Assembly (NCBI GenBank): GCA_964370185.1
Contig: CAYJIJ010000001.1
Coordinates: forward strand, 1 to 64,000
Length of the DNA stretch: 64,000 nucleotides
From: CAYJEQ01 sp964370185
Lineage (GTDB): Bacteria; Bacillota; Clostridia; Oscillospirales; Ruminococcaceae
Reading direction: 5' to 3'
The translations under genes and the position numbers were made by a program. Within the stretch, counting starts at the first letter, position 1. The number at the start of each line of letters is the position of its first letter. The notes under the pieces are model-generated. The model saw nothing but the letters and a program-made list of their open reading frames with translations, made no database searches and had not been told where the DNA came from. Positions 42,342 to 50,836 of the stretch are shown here, in pieces.

Positions 42342-42418
42342 TGGCAATTATTGCAACTATATCCCCTCCAAATACATATTTCCGCAAAATGATTTTGCAT
42401 ATGCAATTTGATTTTGCA
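42342..42418 (-). promoter_or_regulatory. Array of TTGCA-type palindromes, putative activator binding sites
   Basis: Between the activator gene and the -24 box lie several dyads: GCAAAATGATTTTGC (42384-42398), TTGCATATGCAA (42395-42406), TGCAA...TTGCA (42402-42418) and an imperfect one at 42342-42356. Overlapping dyads 50-90 bases upstream of a sigma-54 promoter are the usual place for enhancer sites of Fis-type activators. Confidence 0.6.
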
Positions 42419-42435
42419 CAAATTAAATTGTGACA

Positions 42436-44058
42436 TCATATCTGAATTCCGTATTTTTTTATCCTGTATTGCAAACTCTGCCTTTTTATTCCAAGCATTT
42501 CGGCTGTTTTGCTTATCTGTCCCATATTGCTTTTGAGGGCCAATTTTAAATATTCCTCTTCGTAGCCGTCCATCACTTCTTGGAGGGTTGCTGTATCGTC
42601 AAAGACAATTTTGTCATTACCCTTTTCTTCTTCGGCTGTTTTTTGAACATATCTTGTCGGTAAATCTTCGGCTTTAAGCACTCCATCCTTTGTTGTATTA
42701 ACCGAGTAATCTATCGCATGGAAAAGCTCCCTTACATTGCCATACCATTCATGTGCTTTTAAGCAGTCCCAAAAGCTTTGCTCTATCTTCACAATATTAT
42801 TGCAGTAATTTATTTTGCTATTTTTCAAATGACCAAGCACAAGCGCTTCAATATCGCCTTTACGCTCTCGCAGTGGTGGTATTTCTATGACTACCGCCGC
42901 TATTCTGTAATACAAGTCCCTTCTTATGACTTTTCGCTCGATTAAGTCGAATACATCTTCATTGCAAGAGGCAATTATTCTTATATCTATTGCTATGTCC
43001 TTCATGCCACCCACTCGCCTTATTGTCTTTTCCTGAATAGCCCTGAGTATTTTTGCCTGCATGGAAAGGCTCATAGAATTGATTTCATCTAAAAAGACTG
43101 TGCCTTTGTTGCCCTCTTCGAAGAGTCCTGCTTTATCCAAGCTCCCTGTAAACGCCCCTTTTACAGTACCAAACAGCACACTTTCAATAAGTGTTTCGGG
43201 CACTGCCGCACAGTTGAGTGCCACAAATTTTTCTTTCGCTCTGCCGCTTGCTCTGTGCATACTTTGGGCAAACATCTCTTTTCCAGTACCTGTTTCGCCC
43301 TGTATAAGCACATTGCTATCAAGCTGTGCAACATCTTGTGCAATACCGATTGTTTCACTCATCGCAGGTGATATCGCAATAATATCAGCAAAACTAAATT
43401 TTGTTTGATTATCAAAATATATTCTATTGTCACTTTGCTTAGCAAGTGAGTTTTTTATTTCTTTAAGCTGATTAATTTTTGAAGATAGAGAATTAATATC
43501 CCTTTCAAAGGATATGACGCCCGTCAAGCTGCCATCTTCGTAAACAGGATATGCAGTATTTACAGTTATTAGCTTTTTGCCCCTGTATCCCTCGTAGTTA
43601 TCAAAGCGATTTTCCACCATTTTGCCGCTTTTGAGTGCAGTAAGCGTTGTGCTGTAATCTTCGTCCACTTTAAAAATATCATTTAAATGTTTTCCATATA
43701 ATTCATTATCCTCTATTCCCACAAGCTCTTTCGAGGCGGAATTAAAAAAGAGTATTTCGCCTTTTTCATTATAAATCTGTATGCCGTCATAAATTCTGTC
43801 CAAGGCATTTTTTAAGAGCTTCTCGGAGGATTTATAGAGAATTATAGAAAATTCCTCTTCACTGTTTTTAAGCTCTTGTACTTCATATTTAATATCTTTA
43901 TAAACCGCCGAGCTTCTATCTTCACCGAATTTTATGTAATCTGTTTCATATAAATTTTTACCAATTAAATCTTTTAAAAAATCCATCTCGCAACTTAAAC
44001 CACGGTATATATCGATTATTTTACAGCTCTTATCAAGCTTTATTGCAATAAACTCCAA
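42436..44058 (-). CDS. PAS-domain sigma-54-dependent transcriptional activator
   Basis: 540 residues. An N-terminal region (1-75) of unknown type is followed by a PAS domain (about 85-190; RIYDGIQIYNEKGEILFFNSASKELVG). The AAA+ module has Walker A GETGTGKEMFAQ, sigma-54 contact loop GAFTGS and VFLDEINSMS, and a C-terminal Fis helix-turn-helix follows (ISKTAEMLGIKRQSLQYRIKKYGI). There is no receiver, so it likely senses a small ligand directly. The start is TTG behind AGGTGG. It lies 36 bases after the ChrB-like gene and 185 bases before its probable target, the lyase-like gene. Confidence 0.94.
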   Translation of the reverse strand: MEFIAIKLDKSCKIIDIYRGLSCEMDFLKDLIGKNLYETDYIKFGEDRSSAVYKDIKYEVQELKNSEEEFSIILYKSSEKLLKNALDRIYDGIQIYNEKGEILFFNSASKELVGIEDNELYGKHLNDIFKVDEDYSTTLTALKSGKMVENRFDNYEGYRGKKLITVNTAYPVYEDGSLTGVISFERDINSLSSKINQLKEIKNSLAKQSDNRIYFDNQTKFSFADIIAISPAMSETIGIAQDVAQLDSNVLIQGETGTGKEMFAQSMHRASGRAKEKFVALNCAAVPETLIESVLFGTVKGAFTGSLDKAGLFEEGNKGTVFLDEINSMSLSMQAKILRAIQEKTIRRVGGMKDIAIDIRIIASCNEDVFDLIERKVIRRDLYYRIAAVVIEIPPLRERKGDIEALVLGHLKNSKINYCNNIVKIEQSFWDCLKAHEWYGNVRELFHAIDYSVNTTKDGVLKAEDLPTRYVQKTAEEEKGNDKIVFDDTATLQEVMDGYEEEYLKLALKSNMGQISKTAEMLGIKRQSLQYRIKKYGIQI

Positions 44059-44094
44059 AATTTCACCACCTGTATTCTATTTAATGGACAGATT

Positions 44095-44631
44095 TTAAAC
44101 CTTATCAAACATCTTTTTTATCTGCATGCTAAAGTCCCCTGCGCTACTTTTTAATGCTTCAGAAATCTCCAAAAAGCCCACTTCAAGCTCGGAGGCAGGT
44201 GCGTTATTGAGGTGATTTCTCTCTTTTACTCGCTTATACTCTTTCATCATCCCTTTTATTCTCTGCATGAAGATGTCCCCCATGGGGTTTGCCATCTTTT
44301 TTAGGTCTTTCACCACTGCTTTGCAGTCTAAAATAAGCGCTCTGTACTCCCTTTCGGTTTGCGTTAGGAAGAAATCACGCATAAATTTGTCATCTACTTC
44401 GGAAAGAAATGAAATTTCAAAGAGTGTGCTTTTGCCACCCATCGTCTTAATTTTTTCGGAAATACTTGTGAATTTATCCATGCTTTCCTCATCATTTGGC
44501 AATAAAGCCACACCTTGATTAAGGTAAGCCACTCCGAGTTCTTTGAGTTTGCGCCAAACATATACACGGAGCTTTGAGGGGTCGTTAGGCAAATCGTAAC
44601 TTATTGCAAGCCAGTTAGATTGTTTATTCAA
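44095..44631 (-). CDS. ChrB N-terminal-domain protein
   Basis: About 178 residues resembling the N-terminal domain of chromate-resistance regulator ChrB: NWLAISYDLPNDPSKLRVYVWRKLKELG, GVALLPN and a central GGKSTLFEISF. No C-terminal ChrB part and no chrA transporter are nearby, so a chromate role is doubtful. Best start: TTG at 44631, 8 bases after GGAAAGGGAG. An ATG at 44658 has no ribosome site, and a GTG at 44640 is too close. It precedes the sigma-54 activator in a likely two-gene operon. A modulator role is only an inference. Confidence 0.72.
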   Translation of the reverse strand: MNKQSNWLAISYDLPNDPSKLRVYVWRKLKELGVAYLNQGVALLPNDEESMDKFTSISEKIKTMGGKSTLFEISFLSEVDDKFMRDFFLTQTEREYRALILDCKAVVKDLKKMANPMGDIFMQRIKGMMKEYKRVKERNHLNNAPASELEVGFLEISEALKSSAGDFSMQIKKMFDKV

Positions 44632-44887
44632 ATCATTCACTCCCTTTCCATTTTTCATTTACATATAATCGAAGCTTTAAATTTAAGTTTAATTTTTCAT
44701 AAGCAGCTATTAATATCTTCTGCATAGAAAAGTGCAGAAAATAAAGTTTTACTTATACTTTTGCACTCTTGACTTAATTTTACAAAATATATGGGTAAGT
44801 TGCAAGTAATTTTACTATATTAATTAGATAATAATAAAAAAATAGTAATTTTTTCTAAAAGTATTGCAAAAAAGTGACATTCAATTC

Positions 44888-44915
44888 TTGCAAAAGCAAA
44901 TTGATATGGTATAAT
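44888..44915 (+). promoter_or_regulatory. Promoter for degV
   Basis: TTGCAA (44888-44893), a 16-base spacer and TATAAT (44910-44915) with TG one base upstream. A second TATAAT lies at 44971. The remaining 44632-44887 interval, between divergent genes, is AT-rich with no gene seen. Confidence 0.65.
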
Positions 44916-44999
44916 ACATACAGGCGATACTCATACAAATTTAGCTTATATGGGTATTAGCCAACGATAGTATAATAAACATATTTTATGGAGGTATAT

Positions 45000-45842
45000 A
45001 TGGCTGTAAAAATAATTACCGATAGCACTGCCGATCTTGAACTTGAAGAGTTAAAGGCGTTTGGTGTTGAAATGGCTCCACTGAGTGTAATTTTTGATGG
45101 TAAATCTTACAAGGATGGCACAGAACTTTCCAAGGACGATTTCTATAGAATGCAGGCAGAAGCTGATAAACTTCCTTCAACTTCTCAGGTAAATCCTGAT
45201 GAATTTGTTGAGAAATTCAGACCACATGTAGATAATGGTGATGAAGTGATTGGCATTTTTATTTCATCCAAAATAAGCGGCACATACCAATCCGCTTTAA
45301 TTGCCAAGGATATTATAGGCAGTGATAACATTTATGTAATTGATTCTAAAACCGCTACAATGGCTCTCGGACTTTTGGTGCGTGAAGCAGTAAAAATGCG
45401 TGACAGCGGCATGTCCGCTTCGGATATGGCACAAAAACTTACAGAGCTCGTGGAACGCACTGAGTTTGTGGCGATAGTTGATACGCTGAAGTATCTGAAA
45501 ATGGGTGGAAGAATTTCCGCTACAACAGCCATGATTGGTGGCGTACTCGGGATTTCTCCAGTTGTTGCTTTTAATGATGGTGCACTTGAATCCGTTGGCA
45601 GGGTTAAGGGGAAAAAGGCTAAAATTGATTACCTTTTAAAGCTTCTAAGCGATAAACCTGCCGACCCAGGCTATTTATTCGGATTTGCTCATTCTCGCGC
45701 ATATGATGAAGCCTCAGAAATCAGGGGTATTATAATGAATGATTATCCCGACTCTGACAGCTTTATATGCGAGCTCGGTGCCACAATAGGCACCCATGCT
45801 GGCCCCGGTGCTTTTGGGATGGCATATGTAAGAAAAGTTTAA
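45000..45842 (+). CDS. DegV family fatty-acid-binding protein
   Basis: About 280 residues. MAVKIITDSTADLELEELKAF start, PSTSQVNPDEF and SSKISGTYQSA are the DegV ligand-site signatures; the C-terminal GATIGTHAGPGAFGMAYV closes the domain. DegV/FakB proteins hold fatty acids for the FakA kinase, which feeds acyl-phosphate into phospholipid synthesis; fakA is not in the window. The ATG at 45000 follows GGAGG by 5 bases and is preferred to one at 44988 that precedes the ribosome site. Confidence 0.94.
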   Translation: MAVKIITDSTADLELEELKAFGVEMAPLSVIFDGKSYKDGTELSKDDFYRMQAEADKLPSTSQVNPDEFVEKFRPHVDNGDEVIGIFISSKISGTYQSALIAKDIIGSDNIYVIDSKTATMALGLLVREAVKMRDSGMSASDMAQKLTELVERTEFVAIVDTLKYLKMGGRISATTAMIGGVLGISPVVAFNDGALESVGRVKGKKAKIDYLLKLLSDKPADPGYLFGFAHSRAYDEASEIRGIIMNDYPDSDSFICELGATIGTHAGPGAFGMAYVRKV

Positions 45843-45861
45843 TTTAATAATATTAAAACAT

Positions 45862-45905
45862 TTTTTTGGCATCCCTTTCATCAATGATGAAAGGGATGCC
45901 AAAAT
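45862..45905. terminator. Long perfect inverted repeat between convergent degV and surface-protein genes
   Basis: A 20-bp arm (TTTTGGCATCCCTTTCATC region) pairs with GATGAAAGGGATGCCAAAA around a 3-base loop. There is no T-run outside the stem; the T's are part of it. It lies between converging genes and probably acts for both strands. Confidence 0.65.
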
Positions 45906-45967
45906 TATTGTTGTATTAAAAATTTAGTTGAAAGGCTAAATATGTTATTTGGTAGGGTTATTTATCC

Positions 45968-48900
45968 CTATCCTTTTTTGTTTTTGTATATCGCAGTAAC
46001 AACAACTGCCAGTACCACTACCGTTGTGACTGCCGCCGCTATTGCAAGCGGTACCGAGAGTCCTTCAGGTGTGGTTTCTATTGGCACGCTTGTGTCTTCT
46101 GACTCAGGTGGCAGCTCTTCCTCCTCACTGCTCGAGGAAATTTCCTCCGACTCTTCGCTTTCTTCACTTTCTTCGCTCTCCTCAGAAGAGGAAGGCTGTG
46201 AAGTGGAAGATGTCACAGGTGGCTGTGCTATGCTCTCTGAGGCTTCGGGCTCTGCTGGCAAAATAGGGGTGGGTACGGACTCTTCCGGTGCAGGCTCTAC
46301 CTCATCTTCTGGTAGCTCATAGCCATTATACATATCATATAAATCTTCTATCATGTAATATACTTTATACGATGGTACACTCACCATAGTCTCGCCGTAA
46401 ATTATGAAATCGTCTCCGCCATTCCACTCTATTTCAAGCACCACATCCCTGTCTTCAAAGGCACGGAGTATACTTGCCGGCACTTCGTCATAATCCATAT
46501 TAGTTTTTATTGTATCGCCGTCCTCGGCTTCTAAAAGCTCTTCTCTAAGATTTTCCCAGTAGAGACGCTCCCTCTCTTCTCTCTGCGCTTGATTGGAATT
46601 GGTACTGCTTCCGCCCGTGCTTTGTTTTTCATTTTCGGTGGTAATGAGCACAAATGGGCTAAATTCATCCGTCACAAGCCTAAGCCCTGCCACTTCGGCA
46701 GTAATTGTGGGAATTTCCACTTCACCCGATGATTTAAAATGGTATATGCGGTAGCTGTAATCACTGTTACTATTAAGCCCTGTTGGGTATGGAAGATATA
46801 TTATTGTAGATGCTGAGGTGGTAATAGCTTCACCGCTTGTATTATTCACTAAACTTAAATTATAGCTGTACATCTTGTTTTTGCTATCTATCGTGATATT
46901 ATTTAGCGTAATATATTCGTCCACTCTCAGTGCCTGTGCATCGGATAATGCTGTGGTAATAAGCGAATAATCAGAGCCATCCGCTACAATTGCCAGAAGT
47001 GTGGTGAGAAGAGTAGTCGGCTCGCCCGACGCTGCAAATATAGTACTCGACGGCATAGCTTGTACAGAAGTATAGTTTACCGAGGCAGTCAAGAGATTGC
47101 CTTTTAGGTCGGACAGATTGTTTATCGTGTATGTCTTTGCACTGCCAAATCCTGCTGATAGAATATCAAAATTCAGTGACATTCCATCCTCAGATAGAGA
47201 TGGAACTATTTCATTACTTCCATCTGTTACTGTGGCGGTTAATCCCTCTATCACCTCAACAGGCTCGCTGAAGCTTACTGTTATTGTTTCTGATTGGTGT
47301 GAAATAATAGAGCCATGCGATGGAGTAAATTCTGCTGTTGGTGGAGTGTTGTCAAGGGTATCTATTATTATTTCGGTGGGATACTCCGTCACATTGCCTG
47401 CATCGTCCATGACTGTTATTTTATATGGTAATATGTCCTGATTTTCAGTGTAGGTAAAAGTGTTTTTCGAGGAATATGTTTCTCCGCCGTCAAAACTAAA
47501 GTTCAGTGCAGTATCAATATTATCGCTTGCATTTACAGTAATTACAGCGGTGTTCTCATCTGTTAAACTTTGGCTTACACTGCCTATTTGAGGTGCTGTT
47601 TTATCGAGCTTATAGGAAAAATCAATCGGTGAAAGCTCTATAAAACTCTCTCCTTCTTTTTTGGCAAAAACAAGGCTTACCGTCTTTTCGCCCTCTTCAC
47701 TTATTGTGAGTGTGTCGGAAAATTCAGCCCCACCCAGGGTTTTAACATATTCATAATCCAATTGGTTTGGCACTATTTCTATATCACTGCTATACCATCC
47801 GTTATTGGCGGTCGTATTTACTATGTAATACTCAGCATTATCAACAGTTAATGTGCCGTTTACATAGCTGATATTATAGTTTTTAGAAGTAAGTCCACCT
47901 ATTACAATAATCCCTGAGTCGGTAGCAATGTCTGAAAGTTGCTCTACTACGGGCAGAGTTTCGGGTATTTCTTCTGGGGTGCTTATCCCCTGTAAAACCT
48001 GTATCCAAAGCTCGCCATCAAGATTTTCTATGCCTTCATTATTTACAAATCTTACGAAATCAGCAGTTAAGTTTTCATCAATATATTCCCCTGATTTAAG
48101 ACTGAGGTCGGGTGCATATATTGTCATCGGTGTCATATTTATCTCAAAGCTCTTAGGCTGTGAAACTGCCGAGTGGTATCCCTGCGCCGCATTTCCTGCA
48201 TAGACAGCTTTAACCCAGTATATACCTGCATCCATTGGGGCCGAGGTTATAGTAAATGCCTCCGCCTCAGGCGCTGTATCTAAAACAAGCGCACCCTGCT
48301 CATCCACTAAGGCATTTGCGTAAATATAGCTTATAAGCGATTCATCGTCATTTCTAAGATAAGTATCTGCATGTGTGAGCTCATACGAAACCTCTGTGGG
48401 GTCGCCATTGTATATTTTATCGCTTGCAGTTACAGTTATCTCTGTGCTTTGGGAATATGCAATTGTGCCATTTTCGTCTATTTTTCGCAGATATCCATCA
48501 AGCTCATTCGCCGATATTGAGAAGCTACTTAAAGTGAGCTCATTGTACACATTTTCCTCGGTGGGAAGTGGGAATATTTGGCTACCAACTGTATATGTGT
48601 GTGGCACTATTTCACTCACGGTGTCGACTGATAATAAAAACCTATTTATTGGCAAATTTACATTTGGATATGTGTAGATTTTACCAAATTGTGAGAAGGT
48701 CGTTACATCGGTATCCGATGGTAGGGCTGCAAGGTGCAGTACACTGCCCTCAAACTCTCCATAAGGCTCTATATTAGCTATATTTCCACCCATATATGTG
48801 ATTGTGCGTGCTGTCACTTTATATGTAGAGAGGTCATATCCCTCGGAAGCGTCCGTCGGCACATCTTCCCCAGATGTTCCATCACTTGGTAGCGCCAATA

Positions 48901-49120
48901 AAATATCCACATCAGGTTCATATGCACCTATCGTGCCTAAATCTTCATATATTAAGCTTTTACCCTCTTCATTTTGAGCTAATATTATCGCTTTATCTTC
49001 AAAGTTTAAAGCGGTGTAATTAGTTTCTCCAGTGTTTGCATATGCAGTCGCACTGAAATTAGGCAGTAGCACAGCTGCGGAGAATAAAAACGATACAAAT
49101 TTTCTATTAATTTTACTCAT
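45968..49120 (-). CDS. Large secreted surface protein with Ig-like domains and C-terminal membrane anchor
   Basis: About 1050 residues. A signal peptide runs to about residue 28 (SATAYA then NT). Beta-rich modules follow, including an MBG/YDG-like segment (ITVTASDKIYNGDPTEVSYEL), a region near DKTAPQIGSVSQS and an SbsA-type Ig domain (NTPPTAEFTPSHGSI with VSFSEPVE). A predicted charged region and a Ser/Glu run (repeated EES units) lead to one membrane helix (LAIAAAVTTVVVLAVVVTAIY) and NKKG. There is no LPXTG, so it is held by the helix. The ATG at 49120 has AAAGGGGTGG upstream. Likely an adhesin or S-layer-like protein; no enzymatic motif was seen. Confidence 0.82.
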   Translation of the reverse strand: MSKINRKFVSFLFSAAVLLPNFSATAYANTGETNYTALNFEDKAIILAQNEEGKSLIYEDLGTIGAYEPDVDILLALPSDGTSGEDVPTDASEGYDLSTYKVTARTITYMGGNIANIEPYGEFEGSVLHLAALPSDTDVTTFSQFGKIYTYPNVNLPINRFLLSVDTVSEIVPHTYTVGSQIFPLPTEENVYNELTLSSFSISANELDGYLRKIDENGTIAYSQSTEITVTASDKIYNGDPTEVSYELTHADTYLRNDDESLISYIYANALVDEQGALVLDTAPEAEAFTITSAPMDAGIYWVKAVYAGNAAQGYHSAVSQPKSFEINMTPMTIYAPDLSLKSGEYIDENLTADFVRFVNNEGIENLDGELWIQVLQGISTPEEIPETLPVVEQLSDIATDSGIIVIGGLTSKNYNISYVNGTLTVDNAEYYIVNTTANNGWYSSDIEIVPNQLDYEYVKTLGGAEFSDTLTISEEGEKTVSLVFAKKEGESFIELSPIDFSYKLDKTAPQIGSVSQSLTDENTAVITVNASDNIDTALNFSFDGGETYSSKNTFTYTENQDILPYKITVMDDAGNVTEYPTEIIIDTLDNTPPTAEFTPSHGSIISHQSETITVSFSEPVEVIEGLTATVTDGSNEIVPSLSEDGMSLNFDILSAGFGSAKTYTINNLSDLKGNLLTASVNYTSVQAMPSSTIFAASGEPTTLLTTLLAIVADGSDYSLITTALSDAQALRVDEYITLNNITIDSKNKMYSYNLSLVNNTSGEAITTSASTIIYLPYPTGLNSNSDYSYRIYHFKSSGEVEIPTITAEVAGLRLVTDEFSPFVLITTENEKQSTGGSSTNSNQAQREERERLYWENLREELLEAEDGDTIKTNMDYDEVPASILRAFEDRDVVLEIEWNGGDDFIIYGETMVSVPSYKVYYMIEDLYDMYNGYELPEDEVEPAPEESVPTPILPAEPEASESIAQPPVTSSTSQPSSSEESEESEESEESEEISSSSEEEELPPESEDTSVPIETTPEGLSVPLAIAAAVTTVVVLAVVVTAIYKNKKG

Positions 49121-49236
49121 AAATTCCACCCCTTTTATTTAACATATCTATAAAACATATAATCCAACACTAATTAAGTGCTTATAAATCGGTAAAAAAT
49201 TGCACTAATTTTAAGATTAATAATCAAATCACCTAT

Positions 49237-49265
49237 ATTATACTATTTAAGCCATAATAATACAA
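49237..49265 (-). promoter_or_regulatory. Promoter of the surface-protein gene
   Basis: On the minus strand TTGTAT (49265-49260), 17 bases, TATAAT (49242-49237), giving a leader of about 110 bases. The rest of the divergent 49121-49480 interval is AT-rich; a weak plus-strand promoter for the lipoprotein may lie near 49318-49350. Confidence 0.55.
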
Positions 49266-49480
49266 TCGAATTTTATCACTTCTGTTGTCTTTATATAAAT
49301 TTAACATAAATTTCTCATTTACTTAAATCTTTAAAATAAATTATAGATATAAAATGTGAGCAAATTGTAACTCAAAATCAAAAAAATAAATAACTGAGAA
49401 AATATATGCAACAAAATATAAAACTTGCCACACTCTTTTTATGCATCCAAGATAAAACAAATTATGAAATGGAGATTTTT

Positions 49481-50137
49481 ATGAAAAAAATACTTACAAT
49501 TATGCTTATAGCGGCTTTAGCCCTCTCTATGATAGCATGTACACAAACACCGAGTGAGCCCGAGAGTTCTTCCCCATCTTCCGAGGTGGTTTTAGAAGAA
49601 GTGGAGGATGTTTCCTCGGAGGAGCAACTCGAAGCTGATGAAAATGTTGACGATTTACTCTATGTGGCAGATGCCGCTTTGTATAGGGGTGAAATAACCA
49701 GCATGGAGGACGGTGCGCTAATTGTAGAGCAAGTCGAGGGGCGCGATTTTGGCGCAGAACAGATTACATTCACACTGAGCGAAAGCACTCGATATAATGA
49801 GGACAGCACATCTTTTGCTACTTCCGATTATATTGAGGTGTATTACTCGCCCCAAAGTTATGATGCCATTGCAATTAATAAGCTCTCCCCTGCAGAAGAC
49901 ATTATATTTAATGGGAGTTTTGTAGAATTTGATGAAGAAAACAGCACTCTATTACTTACCGACTTAAACAATACCGATTCACAGATGCTTTTTAACATCA
50001 CAGAGGACACTTCCGCTTACCTGTATTTTGACGAGCTTGTGGTGGGTGATAAGCTGAGCGTAATGCACAGCGGTGAAATTTTGGAAGGTGATATCCTTAG
50101 CTCCGAGGCAATTGAATTATTTAAGATAAAAGAATAA
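49481..50137 (+). CDS. Putative lipoprotein of unknown function
   Basis: 218 residues. A lipoprotein signal MKKILTIMLIAALALSMIAC puts the lipidated Cys at 20. A Ser/Glu/Pro-rich linker (about 25-60) is followed by a beta-rich domain of about 150 residues that may be two similar halves (GEITSMEDGALIVEQVEG and GSFVEFDEENSTLLLTDLNN). No known family is recognised. The ATG at 49481 follows ATGGAG; an open frame extends upstream without a ribosome site. Divergent from the large surface protein, with a comparable Ser/Glu-rich stretch. Confidence 0.8.
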   Translation: MKKILTIMLIAALALSMIACTQTPSEPESSSPSSEVVLEEVEDVSSEEQLEADENVDDLLYVADAALYRGEITSMEDGALIVEQVEGRDFGAEQITFTLSESTRYNEDSTSFATSDYIEVYYSPQSYDAIAINKLSPAEDIIFNGSFVEFDEENSTLLLTDLNNTDSQMLFNITEDTSAYLYFDELVVGDKLSVMHSGEILEGDILSSEAIELFKIKE

Positions 50138-50154
50138 TTTGCAGTTATAATATT

Positions 50155-50191
50155 TTTAGCCCACATCTCTCAGCAAGAGATGTGGGCTAAA
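50155..50191 (+). terminator. Terminator of the lipoprotein gene
   Basis: TTTAGCCCACATCTCT pairs perfectly with AGAGATGTGGGCTAAA around a 5-base loop, followed by TTATTTTAT. It starts 18 bases past the stop. Confidence 0.85.
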
Positions 50192-50324
50192 TTATTTTAT
50201 ACGATAAAAGTAATTTATTACAAAATCGTATAAAATAAGAAGGAGAAATTTCAGCAGAAATATACAATATTAAAATTGCCTTTTTATGTTACCTTAAGAG
50301 GTTTTGCAGGAAAGTATTCATTTT

Positions 50325-50360
50325 AAATATATTTTGCAATTTCGATTGCAAAATATATTT
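50325..50360 (+). other. Perfect 16-bp hairpin with TTCG tetraloop
   Basis: AAATATATTTTGCAAT (50325-50340), loop TTCG, and ATTGCAAAATATATTT (50345-50360). The UUCG tetraloop makes it unusually stable as RNA. It is followed by GTTACTCTCTTTTT. It stands alone in the gene-free 50192-50644 stretch, ahead of the korDABC promoter; it could end a stray transcript or mark a small RNA. Confidence 0.7.
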
Positions 50361-50536
50361 GTTACTCTCTTTTTAGATTGGTAGTTTATAACTATAATGG
50401 GCACAAACAGAGATATCTAACAGTTAAAAGTGACGAAAAAATAAAAAATAATGCAAAATTGTAGACAACGCAACAAATAAAATGTAAAATGAAGTTGTCG
50501 CAATTTTACATAAGTATTCCCAGCTAAAAATTAAAT

Positions 50537-50564
50537 TTGAGCTGAGGCTTATTTATAGTAAAAT
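50537..50564 (+). promoter_or_regulatory. Promoter of the korDABC operon
   Basis: TTGAGC (50537-50542), 16-base spacer, TAAAAT (50559-50564). The leader of about 75 bases contains a GGAGGG/CCCTCC hairpin (50606-50622) that hides a perfect ribosome-site-like sequence. An inverted GACAAC/GTTGTC pair lies upstream near 50464-50500. Confidence 0.5.
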
Positions 50565-50644
50565 TGACTACTGGTTTTTACCATTTTTCTATTAATCCTA
50601 TAATAGGAGGGGGCATCCCTCCGGAGAGAAAGGGAATACGAGAT

Positions 50645-50833
50645 ATGTCAAAATTGGAAATCAACACCAAGTGGTGCAAAGGCTGTGCAATCTGTGTAGC
50701 ATTTTGCCCGAAAAAAGTTCTCGAAATTGAGAACGAAAAAGTAGTTGCGGTTAATGAAGATGCTTGTATCAAATGTAAAATGTGCGAGCTCCGCTGTCCC
50801 GACTTCGCAATATTCGTTAAGGAGGACAAGTAA
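50645..50833 (+). CDS. korD: 2-oxoacid:ferredoxin oxidoreductase, ferredoxin (delta) subunit
   Basis: 62 residues with two 4Fe-4S motifs, CKGCAICVAFCPKKVLE and CIKCKMCELRCPDFAIF, the pattern of the small delta subunit that carries electrons from the TPP site. Start ATG at 50645 behind AAAGGG; the open frame extends upstream through a hairpin with no good start. It is first in a four-gene operon with alpha, beta and gamma subunits. Subunit type is firm; the choice of 2-oxoglutarate over branched-chain 2-oxoacids is inferred from the order and the methylmalonyl-CoA genes next door. Confidence 0.88.
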   Translation: MSKLEINTKWCKGCAICVAFCPKKVLEIENEKVVAVNEDACIKCKMCELRCPDFAIFVKEDK

Positions 50834-50836
50834 GTT

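Noticed and set aside
44095..44631. Chromate resistance operon
   Set aside because: Only the ChrB N-terminal-type domain is present; no ChrA transporter or superoxide dismutase gene accompanies it.
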